A stretch of DNA of 64,000 nucleotides from positions 57,151,119-57,215,118 of the forward strand of contig CM043952.1 of assembly GCA_014529385.2 (NCBI GenBank), written 5' to 3'. This stretch comes from Adiantum capillus-veneris (taxonomy: Eukaryota; Streptophyta; Polypodiopsida; Polypodiales; Pteridaceae). The notes beneath the pieces were generated by a model, which was not told where the DNA came from, searched no databases, and worked only from the letters and a program-made list of their open reading frames with translations. This document shows positions 1 to 11,215 of the stretch, piece after piece. Positions within the stretch are counted from its first letter, which is position 1; each line of letters starts with the position of its first letter. The position numbers were made by a program, and so were the translations under genes.

Positions 1-615
1 GTTATCAGTGTTGATCCTTGTAGTTTCATTCTCTCTTCTTAACCTCGCATCAGGGAAGTTCATTATTGGTGCTTTCTCCTCGAGTTCTTCATCTACTTTG
101 GCTTTGGTGCCCATCAATCCCCAATTGTCCACAATGTTAGGGTTTAGGACTACCAAGTACATGGTACCCTCGTCATCTAGATATCTATCTCCGATATAGC
201 TCACATGCACTAAGTCCTTGAACTCACTAGGTCTATCTTATATCTTTACACAATAGCGGTCCATTCCATCTTTGTAGATCTTGGCACCTTGCTCATTGTC
301 GTACTGGTATTTTATGAACAATAGCTTCATTGTGGCGGAAGGGTTTGATGATCCTGCTGCCATATTTTCTCTGTTGTTCAGGTTCAAGTGTTCCAAGTGT
401 TCGGTGAAAATCTCGTAAGATCTCTCCGAAGAAGTATCAGAAACACTTCCTTCAAAGATCGGCTCTAATGGTTGCACCCAACTTTGGTTTACACTTCCCT
501 CGGTTGATATGACACTTGCTTGTTCCCCTTGTTTTGGTTGGTTATTCTGGAGATTCCTGCCCGATCTCAAATTCATCAATTCCCTTAAAGGACTTTGACT
601 TTTCCGTCTCGGCAA
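1..615 (-). pseudogene. Interrupted ORF of LTR element E1 (gag-like, family not recognised)
   Basis: Minus-strand reading frame starting at 615 with MPRRKSQSPLRELMNLRSGR. One in-frame TAA at 238-240 interrupts it; the same frame then stays open to the window edge (YIGDRYLDDEGTMYLVV, then a Glu/Lys-rich stretch). It lies where gag should be: downstream of a minus-strand LTR (2001-2954), a primer site (1983-2000) and a long leader. The N-terminus is Arg/Lys/Ser/Gln rich with no zinc knuckle or catalytic motif in view. Gag or a lineage-specific first ORF is inferred from position only; no family is recognised by sequence. The stop argues that this copy is dead or needs readthrough. Confidence 0.5.
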
Positions 616-1982
616 TTTGTTTTCGCAAGTTTTTGTGGTCAGAATTGATCCAAACTGATTGATACTTGGTCAATTGTTTAATCTTGTCAGTTGGACAACT
701 TCTGTTTCATCAAGTGAGAATTTTGTTGCAATTATGCTGAAAAAGACATTATACGCGTATGATGTCTTTTTTCACAGATTTGGACTATTTTGGTTATGCT
801 CACTCTCAGTAGCCCCCTTATGCTCTGTCCACTCACAAAATTCAGTTTGAACTCTGTTTGAGCAAGTTATGGCTAATTTAGGCTTTTCTTGGCAATTTTC
901 CGCTTTTGACTTGTTTTGGATCAATTGTGATCCAAATTGGATGAAACTTGAAATATAACCTCTAGACAGCTATTACAATGGATCTGTGTTGGCAAAGTAT
1001 CAAAATATGTCCACAATTAGGTGAAAGACATAATACGCGTATGATGTCTTTTTCATCAATTTGGGTCAAGCCTTGATATTTATGCTTTCTACAGTGTTTG
1101 CAACAATCTTGTCAGGTCAGATATCAAAAATAAGCAGTGGATGTGCCAAAAGACATTATACGCGTATGATGTCTTTTATCCCAGATTTTGACTATTCTTG
1201 GCTTTAAGCCTTCTCCAATGTTTATAATTGAGTTTCAAGTGTTTTTGTCAGGTTTGAATGTAAAAACAAGATCTGAATCCAAAATTTCCTATTCTTTGCG
1301 TTTTTTGGACTCCGACTTGTCTTTTTGGGTTTCTTTGAGTGTTAATGCTCTTGTTTTAAGTTGAAATTAGGGTATAACCCCCCTTTTGAACACTCTGGTA
1401 AAGTCAAAATTTCTGTTTTGGTCTCTGTTTGGTCATTTAGACATCATACGCGTATGATGTCTAAAGTTGCAGATTTCCAGTTTTTTGGCACAGAATCCTT
1501 CCTAAAGCTTTCTCAAGTGCTCAGCAACTCCCAGATACACAGAAAATTTCTCTGACTTTTGTTTATTGCAAGTTTCACTACTAACTCGACGGTTTAGTGA
1601 TCTAACATACAATCAACCATATCAAGCAAATACTCCAATGATTACTAGCTCTAGATCAGGATCAAATGAAGTCCTACCTAAGCTATTCCTAATCATAAAA
1701 TGGGTTTGGTAATTGTAATTTTAAAGAGATCCACTGTCACTCACGGACTAGCAAATTCTTCTTCTATCGACAACTACTCAACACCAACAAAACAACAAAC
1801 AAATCTAAGCTAAACTAAAAATACTGTCAACATGGAAGACCCAGGAATACCCCACTTCCTAGTATCTCTCAAGATCTTCGGAGTCCACCACTCCTAGATC
1901 TTTTCTAACTAAAGTATACAAAGTAGTTTATACGACTCACCTCGTAGGATTAGTCTAAGGTCACCTACTTAGGGCTCTCGTC
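616..1982 (-). other. Long 5' leader of E1, no ORF
   Basis: About 1.37 kb between primer site and first ORF of E1. It has no convincing coding frame. It holds four copies of a 24-bp palindrome and weaker flanking similarity (a CAGATTT-GACTATT-like stretch follows several copies), so the leader looks like a diverged, irregularly spaced repeat array. Long leaders are usual in Tat/Athila-type elements. Confidence 0.6.
744..1462. repeat. Four copies of a 24-bp palindrome in the E1 leader
   Basis: Copies at 744-767, 1026-1049, 1151-1174 and 1439-1462. The half-site is AGACATCATACG followed by its exact inverse; the fourth copy is a perfect 24-bp palindrome and the other three differ from it at a single base (position 7). 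The centre is ACGCGT. Spacings are 282, 125 and 288 bp. A weaker remnant of the core (ACGCGTATGA) lies in the LTR near 2346. Confidence 0.9.
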
Positions 1983-2000
1983 CCCGGCAGCGGCGCCAAA
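1983..2000 (-). other. Primer binding site of E1
   Basis: On the minus strand the LTR end is followed by TTTGGCGCCGCTGCCGGGGA. This matches the TGGCGCC-type primer site typical of plant Tat/Athila elements (usually assigned to tRNA-Asp). It fixes the element's orientation and the LTR inner border at 2000/2001. Confidence 0.8.
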
Positions 2001-2624
2001 TGTTAAGGCGGTTACGCCGCTAGCGGAAGCTAAATAGCGAGAACTCAACCAACAACAGAATTTGTCAAACGAGGACGGAGCTTGACCCGCAGGCGCATGG
2101 AAAAAACTAGGTGGGTGTCAAATCACCTACTCGACCATCTAACGACAATCACTACTAAGGAAATCAAATCTAAGTTCTAAAATACGCAAGTGACTGAAAT
2201 CCGTACTACGAACGAATGCTATACCAAACAGGATCTAGGATCATTGAATCGATCTCAAACTCAAGGGGAAGTCTATTCACTAAGTAAGAACAACACCCTA
2301 AAGACTTGAACTGCAAAATCAACCTATAACCACTTCGTGCGGTAAACGCGTATGAAGACAGGCCGAAAAATACAGGTGATCGAAACTTGACCCCGATGGT
2401 ACCAATGTGTAGCTCTACTCGTTGTGGTTCTATAGATATGCTGCACGCTCCATTCCGACACACGAGTTGGAAGAAAACTCACACCGAAGCTCGTAGGAAC
2501 TTACCACACATAGAAGCCGATAGCGCGCACTCTTGGTATCTGTGCGTAGCTCTCGCCGTTGCTAACACAATGGCGGTGTCGCTTCTCCAATGGCGGCTCC
2601 GTAGCTCGCGTAGCAAGTAGATAA

Positions 2625-2658
<34 letters not shown>

Positions 2659-2954
2659 CTCTCTCAGACACAGTCACGGCGCTCAAAAACTCACTTTGAT
2701 TAATAATCTGAATCTGCTTAGGTTACAAAAACTTTGGCTTATATACCTCAGCCTTGGAGGTGAGAACATCTCTAACTACTTACATCAGCAAGTGAAATTA
2801 CTTCGGGATTACAAGCTGGAAACTCAATTGAGTCCCGTTACTTAATGAATGGCTCAAATCAAAATTAATGTCGAAAAGACATTTATTACAATCAATGGCT
2901 ACAAAATGATGAGTGTGAGCAAAAATGTGGGTGTGATCCTCTGCTGGCTCAACA
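2001..2954 (-). mobile_element. 5' LTR of E1
   Basis: Plus strand runs from TGTTAAGGCGG at 2001 to GGCTCAACA at 2954, giving TGTT...AACA termini over 954 bp. The inner border is set by the primer site. The outer border is set by the interrupted 307-bp repeat of E2, which resumes at 2955. A minus-strand TATATAAG (2738-2745) is a plausible promoter, and a (CT)n tract fills about 2626-2655. The partner LTR is outside the window, so the target duplication cannot be checked. Confidence 0.75.
2738..2745 (-). promoter_or_regulatory. TATA-like box in E1 LTR
   Basis: TATATAAG on the minus strand inside the LTR, correctly oriented to drive the element's leader and ORF. Inferred from sequence and position only. 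Confidence 0.45.
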
Positions 2955-3720
2955 GCTGCTGAGAAGTATAGGAAACTCAAGTGCCTAATGGGAGAGGTTT
3001 CAATAGAGGGTCCTAGACCCAAGGGAAAGTTGCAAGCATCAACATCTCGAGAGATTCTTGAGGTAATAGCTGAGGTGATTGAGAAGCTAAATGAGTCATT
3101 GAGCAATAGTGGGTTTCAATAGAGGTTTCTAGAGGGTCCTAGACCCTGGTGATGGTGCAAAATTTCTAAAGAAGGAGAGGTTCATAGCTGGACTCTTTCC
3201 TGATCTTAAGGTAAAGGTTGAGACGGGTGCACCGGCTACCTATGATGCAACTGAAACTAGGGCTGCTGAGAAGTATAGGAAACTCAAGTGCCTAATGGGA
3301 GAGGTTTCAATAGAGGGTCCTAGACCCAAGGGAAAGTTGCAAGCATCAACATCTTGAGAGATTCTTGAGGTAATAGCTGAGGTGATTGAGAAGGTAAATG
3401 AGTCATTGAGCAATAGAGGGTTTCAATAGAGGTTTCTAGAGGGTCCTAGACCCTGGTGATGGTGCAAAATTTCTAAAGAAGGAGAGGTTCATAGCTGGAC
3501 TCTTTCCTGATCTTAAGGTAAAGGTTGAGACGGGTGCACCGGCTACCTATGATGCAACTGAAACTAGGGCTGCTGAGAAGTATAGGAAAGTCAAGTGCCT
3601 AATGGGAGAGGTTTCAATAGAGGGTCCTAGACCCAAGGGAAAGTTGCAAGCATCAACATCTCGAGAGATTCTTGAGGTAATAGCTGAGGTGATTGAGAAG
3701 CTAAATGAGTCATTGAGCAA
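2955..3720 (+). repeat. 307-bp tandem triplication in E2 gag
   Basis: GCTGCTGAGAAGTATAGGAA starts at 2955, 3262 and 3569, exactly 307 bp apart; the third unit is partial. Each unit joins a downstream gag piece to a slightly upstream one, so it is a tandem duplication of the gag C-terminal part. 307 is not a multiple of three, so every added unit shifts the frame. Confidence 0.9.
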
Positions 3721-3900
3721 CTTGTTGGTTCACCTTGCACAAGCTGTAGGTCCCAAGGGACAAACAAAGAAAGCTGAGGAGCGAGATCCATGACCCAGGC
3801 GAGTACTACAATGTTGGAATTGTGCGGAATCTGGGCATGGGATGTATAATTGTCCTTGGCCCCGTGGGGAGCCAGGGAGACCTAACTTGAATTACCCAGT
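3130..3900 (+). pseudogene. E2 gag C-terminus with zinc knuckle
   Basis: The last repeat unit reads through MGEVSIEGPRPKGKLQASTS and a Leu/Glu-rich helix (EILEVIAEVIEKLNESLSN) to a stop at 3791-3793. In the same frame beyond the stop, 3812-3853 encodes a nucleocapsid zinc knuckle, C-x2-C-x4-H-x4-C (CWNCAESGHGMYNC). Knuckles of this form bind packaged RNA. The gag is truncated, triplicated and stop-containing, hence non-functional. Confidence 0.7.
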
Positions 3901-4213
3901 GATGAATGCAAGTGAAGGAACTAGTCAACAACCAAGACTTCTACAAAGGACAACTGGAGCATGAGCACCTCCACAAGGAGTGGAAGGAGTTCCACCTTTG
4001 TTAGATCCAAATGTGCATGTGGTAGAAGTGACAAATTCAAATGAGATTTACATGGAAGCAAATGGCATTAAGTGTGGCCGTGGAAAAGGTAAGGAGAAAG
4101 AAGGAGTCACATCACAAAGTGACCATAGATGAGAAAAGAAGGCAAAGGAGACCAAGGAAACCAAGAGGACTCGACGTCGTATTAACCTCCAAGACTTTCC
4201 TCTTGGACATGGT

Positions 4214-4829
4214 ATGGCTCCATATAACTTGTTGGAAGACATGAGAGGTAAGGGCCCTGATATCTCATGGTCCCAGTTTCTTGCATTATGTCCACAAGTT
4301 AGGAGGGATTTAACAAAGGCAGTTAGCACGAGGAGAAAGGTAAAAGAGAGTGTGCTTGTTGTAAAACTTGCACAAGCTGAAATGAATGAGGATATTACAC
4401 CGATGCTAGACTGTTACATCAAAGGAAGGTTAGTTAGGAAACATCTAATGGATAGGGGTGCACAAATTTTCATCATGACAGAGAGACTCATGTAGAGACT
4501 AGGCATGCACATCCATGAGACACCTGAAATCAAAGTGAAAATGGCAAACAAAAGCAAGGCTAGGTGCGTAGGATTTGTAAAAATGTTTTTGTGGAAGCCT
4601 TGGCATTAAGAAGGCAGTGGATTTCTATGTTATGTCTACCAAAGCAAATGGTTACCCATTTATCCTAGGAAGACCATGGCTAATGAAAATGCGAGCTTTA
4701 CAGGATTTGGAGAGGGGAAAGTTAATTTGCAGGATTGACAGTCATAAGAAGGTTGTCTTTGACATGAAGGAGCAATGCCAAGAGGAGCTCCATGAAGAAT
4801 CATTTCAAAGTGAGACAGAGGAAGACTGA
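4214..4829 (+). pseudogene. E2 retroviral-type aspartic protease
   Basis: 4214-4495 ends with a protease active-site-like stretch, LMDRGAQIFIMTE, where the family has D-[S/G]-G-A; here the second residue is Arg, which should damage the enzyme. After a stop, 4617-4829 continues with the flap/C-terminal signature PFILGRPWLMKMRALQDLE (ILGRPW is characteristic of plant gypsy proteases). The protease would mature Gag-Pol. Broken by a stop at 4493-4495 and a frame change. Confidence 0.7.
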
Positions 4830-5091
4830 ACCAATAGCACTTCAGAACAAGAAAGTACGGCATCATTACTGAAGAGGAGTCTTCCATCAAAGTCATGGGG
4901 GTAAGGTTTAAGACAAACAACCAAGAGACCTCTTGCCCATGCTTGGAGGAGGTAGTTTCTCAAGAGAACCAAGGTATGGAAGACAAAGGGATTCTATCAA
5001 CCACACTTACAAAGGAAGAAAGAGGGGAGTTCAAATGTGTGCTAAGGAAGTATTCTAAGCTATTTGCTAAAGACTACACTGATGTGCATTG

Positions 5092-6095
5092 AGTAGATGA
5101 TGTTCAACACAAGATCAAGCTAAAGCCAGAGGCCACACCTAAGGCTCAAAAGCTACAAAGGCTAGGAGTCATCAAGGAGCACGCTTTACTCAAGGAGGTA
5201 AGAAAGCTTCTAGCAATAGGTTTCATTGAGTCCAGTGGAGAATTCAGAGTGGATCTCTCCCATTGTTGTCACTCCCAAGAAGAACAGAAAGTGGAGGGTG
5301 TGTGTGGATTACCATCCACTAAATGAGGCAACAAAAAGAGATCACTTTCCCCTCCCATTTCAGGATGAGATACTAAATGAGGTAGCTGGTCACGAGAAGT
5401 ACACTGTGTGTGATGGCTACTCAGGTTACTTTCAAATAGGTATTGCATTCGAGGATAGTAAAAAACAACCTTCATAACTCCTTGGGGTTGTTATGCTTTC
5501 AAAGTCATGCCGTTTGGCTTGACAAATGCTCCTGCAACTTTCCAACGCTTCATGAACACGGTGTTTCAAGAATTCTTTGGAAAGTCCATTAGGGTTTTTA
5601 TTGATGATTTTTTCATTTATAGTTCAAAACCATTGCATCTATAAAAGGTAGAAGAGGGTTTGAAAAAACTCTACGACATGGGAGGTCAACTCAACCTCGA
5701 CAAGTGCCACATAAGTGAGGATGACATGATCTTTCTTGGTTACAAGGTTTCCTATAAGGCATTGAGGTGGTTCCTTTCAAAGGCAAAGGCTATTATTGAG
5801 CTTCCATCACCCAAGAATCTCAAAGAGGTCATCTCATTCATTCAAAAGGTGAAGTATATGTCATGCTTCATTCACTTAGCCTCGGAGTTACATCACCCCT
5901 TGCAGAAATTTATACAACAAGTCAAGTTTATTTGGTTTGATGAGCTTAAAGAATATTTTTATAACATCAAAGTCATTCTATCAGAACTACCAACACTTAC
6001 GCCTCCTTGTTGGGAGTACACATTCTTTGTTAGCTCTAGTGTTGGAAAAGAAACAATTGGTGCTGTTTTGCTACAACAAGATCCCACAGTACCAA
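5092..6095 (+). pseudogene. E2 reverse transcriptase
   Basis: Fragments in shifting frames cover the RT fingers and palm: VVTPKKNRKWRVCVDYHPLN near 5270, GYSGYFQIG near 5425, [16 protein letters not shown] near 5515 and the catalytic box FIDDFFIYS near 5600 (family form Y/F-x-D-D). The thumb/connection follows in 5660-6130 (LDKCHISEDDMIFLGYKV). It copies element RNA to DNA in family members. A frameshift at about 5460, another near 5225 and a stop near 5641 inactivate this copy. Confidence 0.8.
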
Positions 6096-6900
6096 GATGT
6101 GGCCCATCTACTTTGCTAGTAGGGTCATGAATGCTTTGGAGAGAGGCTACACAGAAGCAAAACTCGTGATGCTTTCTCTCATGTTTGCAGTGAGAAAGTT
6201 TAGATTCTACTTGCTATCAAAACATTTTGTAATTTTTACTGCAAAAAATTTGTTCCCTTGGGTGTCATCTCAAATGAATCTTAGTACTAGGATCTCTAAG
6301 TGGATTATGGAGTTGCAAGAGTTCCAATACTCTTTCAAGGTAGAAGATAGTGTGCGTGCACCATTGGCATGGATTCTCACTTATAGGGCGCATGAAAAGG
6401 AGATTAAGGTTCCTAAAGTAAAGACCCTACCATTGCCACCACCAAAAAGTATTCCTAATGCTTTTACCTTGTTCTTTGATGGAGCTTTTCGACGAGCCAC
6501 AGGAAAAGTAGGGGGAGGGCTAGTGTTGCTCAACCGAAGTGGAAAGGTGGTCATGAAAGAGAAGGTCAATCTACTAGGTTCAACTAGCAACAACGAAGTA
6601 GAGTACGACATACTACTTCATGGTTTGAAGACGTGCATCAACCAAGGTATACAACATCTCATGGTAAAGGGGGATGCACTTCTCATTGTGCAGTAGATTT
6701 TAGGCATTTGGGCATGCAAAAATGAAAGACTAAGGGCCAAAGTTCATGCTGTCTGTAGGTTATTCAATCAATTTGAGGAGGTCTAATTATATCATATTCC
6801 TAGGAAACAAAATGAGGATGTTGATTTACTTGCACAACAAGAAATTGCACGTGTTGAGAAAGAAGTGCAGGTCATCATGGTGTTGACTGCTGTCAAGAAA
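6095..6900 (+). pseudogene. E2 dual RNase H region
   Basis: 6097-6696 first covers the degenerate C-terminal half of the canonical RNase H (SRVMNALERGYTEAKLVMLS). Then comes a second RNase H-like domain starting LFFDGAFRRATGKVGGGLVL, with NNEVEYDILLHGL and KGDALLIVQ. The last acidic motif, HIPRKQNEDVDLLAQ, follows two stops at about 6820. The D...E...D...D layout of the second domain is as in plant Tat elements, which carry an extra archaeal-type RNase H. Confidence 0.75.
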
Positions 6901-6983
6901 CCGAGGTACCAAGGATTGGAGTCATTGGTTTCCATTATTGACTACATTTTGGACGGCAAGTTTTCGCAAGACTTTGGAGACTC

Positions 6984-8150
6984 ATGAAGAAGTCAAGCAT
7001 GTATCCCTTCCTAGAAGGCTCTCTCTATAAAAAAGGGAAGGATCAAGTGCTCAGAAGAGTACCAACTATCGAGGAAATTCCAGCCATTCTAAAAGGTTTG
7101 CATGAAGAGGCATGTGGTGGTCATTTTGCCCAAGAGTTAACTCTAAAGAAGATTTTGCTTGCGGGGTATGTTTGGCCAAGTCTGCATGTGGATGTCCAAC
7201 ATTGGTGTAAAAGTTGTCACAACTATCAGGTAAATGGAAATAGAAGATTGATACATGGTCCAAGGCAAGTTGTACTCACAAATGGACCCTTCAAAAAGTG
7301 GGGCATTGATGCTATGGGTCATCTACCTAGAACAAAAAATGGTAAGCTCTACATTCTGGTGGTAGTAGACTATATGACTAAGTGGGTAGAAGCACAAAGT
7401 GTGGCAAAGGTAAATGAGAGAACGTTGACCAAGTTTGTTTACACTCACATCTATTGGGGACTTGGCACACCTTTGGAAATTGTTTCTGATAATGGTCCAG
7501 GATTCAGGAAGGGTCTACTCATGGAAGTTTGTGAAGAGCTTCACATTTTACATCCTCATAGCACACCCTACTATCTACAATCAAATGATTTAGTAGAAAA
7601 AGGTAATGGTGTCATTGCAGGCATCATCATAAAGATGGTGGAAAACAAGACAAAGTTATGGGATGAATTCTTGGATGGAGCATTGTGGGCATATCAAACC
7701 ACATACAGGGAGGCCACAAAATTCACACCATTTCACTTGGTGTATGGTCAAGAGGCTTTGCAACCAATTGAGCTTAACATTCCAACCATGTGTCTCCAAG
7801 GAAGAGTAGCACATGGCAAAGAGGAAGCATGTATGGACCACCTTCTCACCTTGGTAGAACTAGAATGGAAGAGAGAAGCGCCTATGAGTGCTACAAAAGA
7901 AAGGCTACACAAGTAAAGGAAAAACTTGATAAGAAGGTGAAGGACAAAGGAATCAAATAAGGAGATTTGGACTTAAGGTATGAAAATTGACTTGATAATA
8001 GGTTTACTAAATTGAACACGAGATGGCAAGGTTCGTATGTGGTCAAAAAATCTTTTAATTCCAGTTACTATCAGCTCATGGATTAAGATGGCAAGGAGAA
8101 TGCTAAGAAGGTGAATGGGTACCGACTAAAGCCCTACTTAAGTCGCACTC
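6984..8150 (+). pseudogene. E2 integrase
   Basis: Open for 310 aa. It has an HHCC zinc domain (HEEACGGHF then CKSCHNYQ). The catalytic core keeps all three acidic residues: D in KWGIDAMGHLP, D in EIVSDNGPGF and E in LVEKGNGVI. The C-terminal part (7917-8150) continues with stops, reading RWQGSYVVKK and KKVNGYRLKPYLSR. I see no chromodomain, which fits Tat and argues against a chromovirus. This is the best-preserved gene of E2, but it lacks a continuous polyprotein. Confidence 0.8.
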
Positions 8151-8363
8151 TACCAAAGGATTTGCAAGAGCATTGCCAAGAAGCTACATCATCATGTAAG
8201 TCGTGTAGTTTGGTTTGTGTTAGTAGTTCAAGACAAGGTAAAGAAAAACCAGAAAATGAAGACTTGTAATGAAGACTTGTTTGAGGCACAAAACATTGCA
8301 AATAGCTTGGAACCACTCTCATTGGAAAAGATGCGTTTTGATGGTACATGAATAGACCATCAT

Positions 8364-8377
8364 CCTGGGGGAGGGCT
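8364..8377 (+). other. Polypurine tract of E2
   Basis: CTGGGGGAGGGC just before TGATAGC at 8380. This is the expected plus-strand primer directly 5' of a 3' LTR. Confidence 0.65.
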
Positions 8378-8379
8378 AA

Positions 8380-10620
8380 TGATAGCTATTTTTTGGCTAT
8401 CTGAAATTGCCATAGTGAGCTACCTCACCCTATCAAAATCACTCAAACATTGTGGCTATCGCTACCTTTTCAATTGTACATAGGTGTGTGTGAGCTAGGG
8501 GACTTTTCCCATATCTCCTTAAAACCCTCAGCTAGCTAGTCATTGGGTTAGTTGAGCCAAAAATGTAAAAAAAATAAAAAATATTATGACCCATTTGTGT
8601 GTAAATATTTCATTGTATATAGGGCCTAAATATAAGAAATTTTTATAATTTTTTGGGTATTTATTTAAATATTTCTACATAGGTGTACGTTATTTTCCTA
8701 TATATGCTATGTACATTGACTCACCATTACCACAATTTTTCTTACCATTTTGCATACTCTTTATTCCATATAGAAATAATTTCATGCAAGCTTCTCTTAT
8801 TTTTGGTGTGAATCCACTCCAAGGAAAAACCTCAAAAAATACCTTCCACCATCAGTCGTTGCCTTTAGCTAAATTCCTATTTTCTACAGGTATTTTTCCT
8901 TACCTCTTGTAAATAAATATACATCAATAAAAACAAATGAGGGTCCTCCTAATTTGATTCCTTATATTTTAATATATTTATTTTTTGTATATATAACTCA
9001 TACTATTCTAGATTTTATAAATTGTTTATATACACTAGCCTGTTTTTTACCGTCATATCCATATATATTATATTTATGCATAATCCACAACAATGCATAT
9101 TTTCAAACCCCTAAGAATCTATTAGGTCATACTCTCATGCAAGGAGGGGCTCACCTTTGGAGCCTTATGCAAATTCAACAAAAAGGGGGCCACTGAAGAC
9201 TTTTCTGTGAAGAACAATAGGCCTTTTGGTGGGATTTTTTATATCCATATCCATTCTGAATTTGAAGTGGCGGTTAAAAGACAAAATGTGGAACAAAAAC
9301 TAAATAATCACCTCAAAAATTTTGATAACTTTTGCAGCTACCACCGGTGAGATAGGAATTTTTTTTGGTGGACCCCAGTTTGCCCACTTTTCTCACAATT
9401 AGCCCATAGTCTTCTCTCACCTCCTTTCCTACTTCCATACATACTCACACACTCATCCTCCTCCTTCATCACCAAAACCTGCACATTTCATGCTCTCTTT
9501 CATCTGCTTCACCATTTCAATCTCTCCCTTACTCCATAGCTCAAAAATTATCGTCGCTACACACATATAACCCAAATTCTCTCTCTAGAATCAAACTCAT
9601 ATTACCATAACCTCTTTATCCTTTCACAAAAAGAGAAAAAATCAGCCAATAACCAAGGTCATGCTCTGGAAAAGGAGGAGTTTGATGATAAAAAATTCAA
9701 CCTTTCCATGATCACAAGAACTACATCGATAGAGTTCTACAACCGCTTCATTCACTAGAGGAGATAGGTGGAAAATTCCCTTTCCATCTTGTGGTTTCCA
9801 TAAAATTTTCTCATCCTTCTCTTACTTTTTATCATTGCATAAATCATGCAATGCACTTTGAGTGCATATGCCATGTAATTTTAACCCATCCTACCGACTA
9901 CAAATTACGAAGACTAATGACTAACCGTTCTTGTAAATTGCACCCTTTACTATCTACTAGAGTAGGCACCTCCGCGTTACTCACCTCTCTCTCCTTTCAC
10001 TCTCAATAATTTTCCGCTTGAACCCACATCCATGTGACTCAAGGGATAAGGAAGACCCACTCCCATTTTGAAAAGCAAAAATATTTCATAATCTCTTGTT
10101 TTGTCAATAAAATTGATTAGCTCTAATCGTAATCAAGGCTCCCAAAAACCTATAAATAGAGCCCATTCCTCTTTGTGAAATATATCTCCACACTATTGCA
10201 CACTACATTGAGCATATCACACTCTAGTCTCTATCTCAGTTGTAAGAAGAGCCAGCTCTCTATACACCATCACCTTCTTGCATAGACAAGTTTGAGCTAG
10301 TTTGAGTTTGTGAGTGAGTGTGAGTAAATTATACTCCTTCCATCACTGTTGTATCTATTCCAACATCAATAAAATTGATAGCTTGGGTGCAATTGTTTTC
10401 CAAAGTCTCACGCTTCTCTTCCAATTTGGATTGGCAAACTCACTCAGTTCCATAAGGTAACTTGTTCATTGAAGGTTGTTTTCTCGTTGTTTGTGCTTGT
10501 GATTCATTGATTCGGCTGTTGCTTTGGCTACCATTGTAAGAGGGTGGATGGTGAGAGGGCTCCCATAACCCTAAGACAATGTTCTAGTGCATAGTGTTAT
10601 AACCAAATTGGAAGTGTTGT
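8380..10620 (+). mobile_element. 3' LTR of E2 (right border uncertain)
   Basis: Starts TGATAGC after the polypurine tract. AT-rich, no credible ORF. TATAAATA at about 10151-10158, followed by AATAAA-containing sequence near 10367, gives a normal U3-R order. The start of simple CTGGTACTAGTAC-type sequence near 10.62 kb is used as an upper limit. No partner LTR is in the window, so the end may be up to about 200 bp earlier. Confidence 0.55.
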
Positions 10621-10624
10621 CCTA

Positions 10625-11215
10625 TACTGCTATACTAATATACAGGTACTTATACTACGGGTACTAGCACTAGTACTCACATACTAACTCAACCAGCTCA
10701 GTGGTCTAGCACGCCAACTGCGCACACAAACTTTACTGGTACTGATATACTATAGCTTGTACAACTATAATGCTATAGCCAATTGTGCACACACAGACTG
10801 ACACTGGTACTAGTACCGGACGAGTACTCCCAAACAATTAATAATTCAATCAACTCACTGGTCCTAGTACTACTGGAGGGCGCACACTAGGCACTGGTAC
10901 TAGCTTAGATTTTCACTGAAAGTATTGTTATTGGACACACACTATACTGCTGGTCTCAGATTTTAGTGTTGTACTGGTACTGGTCATTCACAAACGTTAA
11001 ACTCAACAAGCTCACTGTCTAACACAACAAACTACACACACAGACTTTACTGGTACTTAGATTTTCAGTGTTGCATCGCATTTACTGTATGGGATTGATA
11101 TTGGTAAGTTTAAAGTTTTTTTATTTTGCTTTATTGGTACCAATATACTAGTATACTGATACTGGTACTGGTATACTATAATGGTATATTGGAATTGATA
11201 CTATATAATGTTTTT
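10625..11215. repeat. Cryptically simple, degenerate repeat tract
   Basis: Built from reiterated short words such as ACTGGTACTAGTAC, CACACACAGACTTTACTGG and TAGATTTTCAGTGTTG, irregularly permuted. One word, GTCTAACACAACAAACTACAC near 11020, recurs at about 13573 next to a CA microsatellite. No ORF. Confidence 0.6.

Larger units (their letters stand above)
2955..10620 (+). mobile_element. E2, Tat-type Ty3/gypsy element, 5' end cut off by E1
   Basis: Plus-strand order is gag C-terminus, CCHC knuckle, aspartic protease, reverse transcriptase, first RNase H, second RNase H-like domain, integrase, polypurine tract, long 3' LTR. The second RNase H-like domain between RT/RNase H and integrase is the hallmark of the Tat lineage. 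E1 sits in the gag, so the 5' LTR is beyond the left edge. Many stops and frameshifts show it is dead. The right LTR border is uncertain. Confidence 0.8.

Noticed and set aside
741-1465. CRISPR-like array (repeated palindromes with spacers)
   Set aside because: Spacing is irregular (125-288 bp), context is a retroelement leader in a plant genome, and no cas-like gene exists here.
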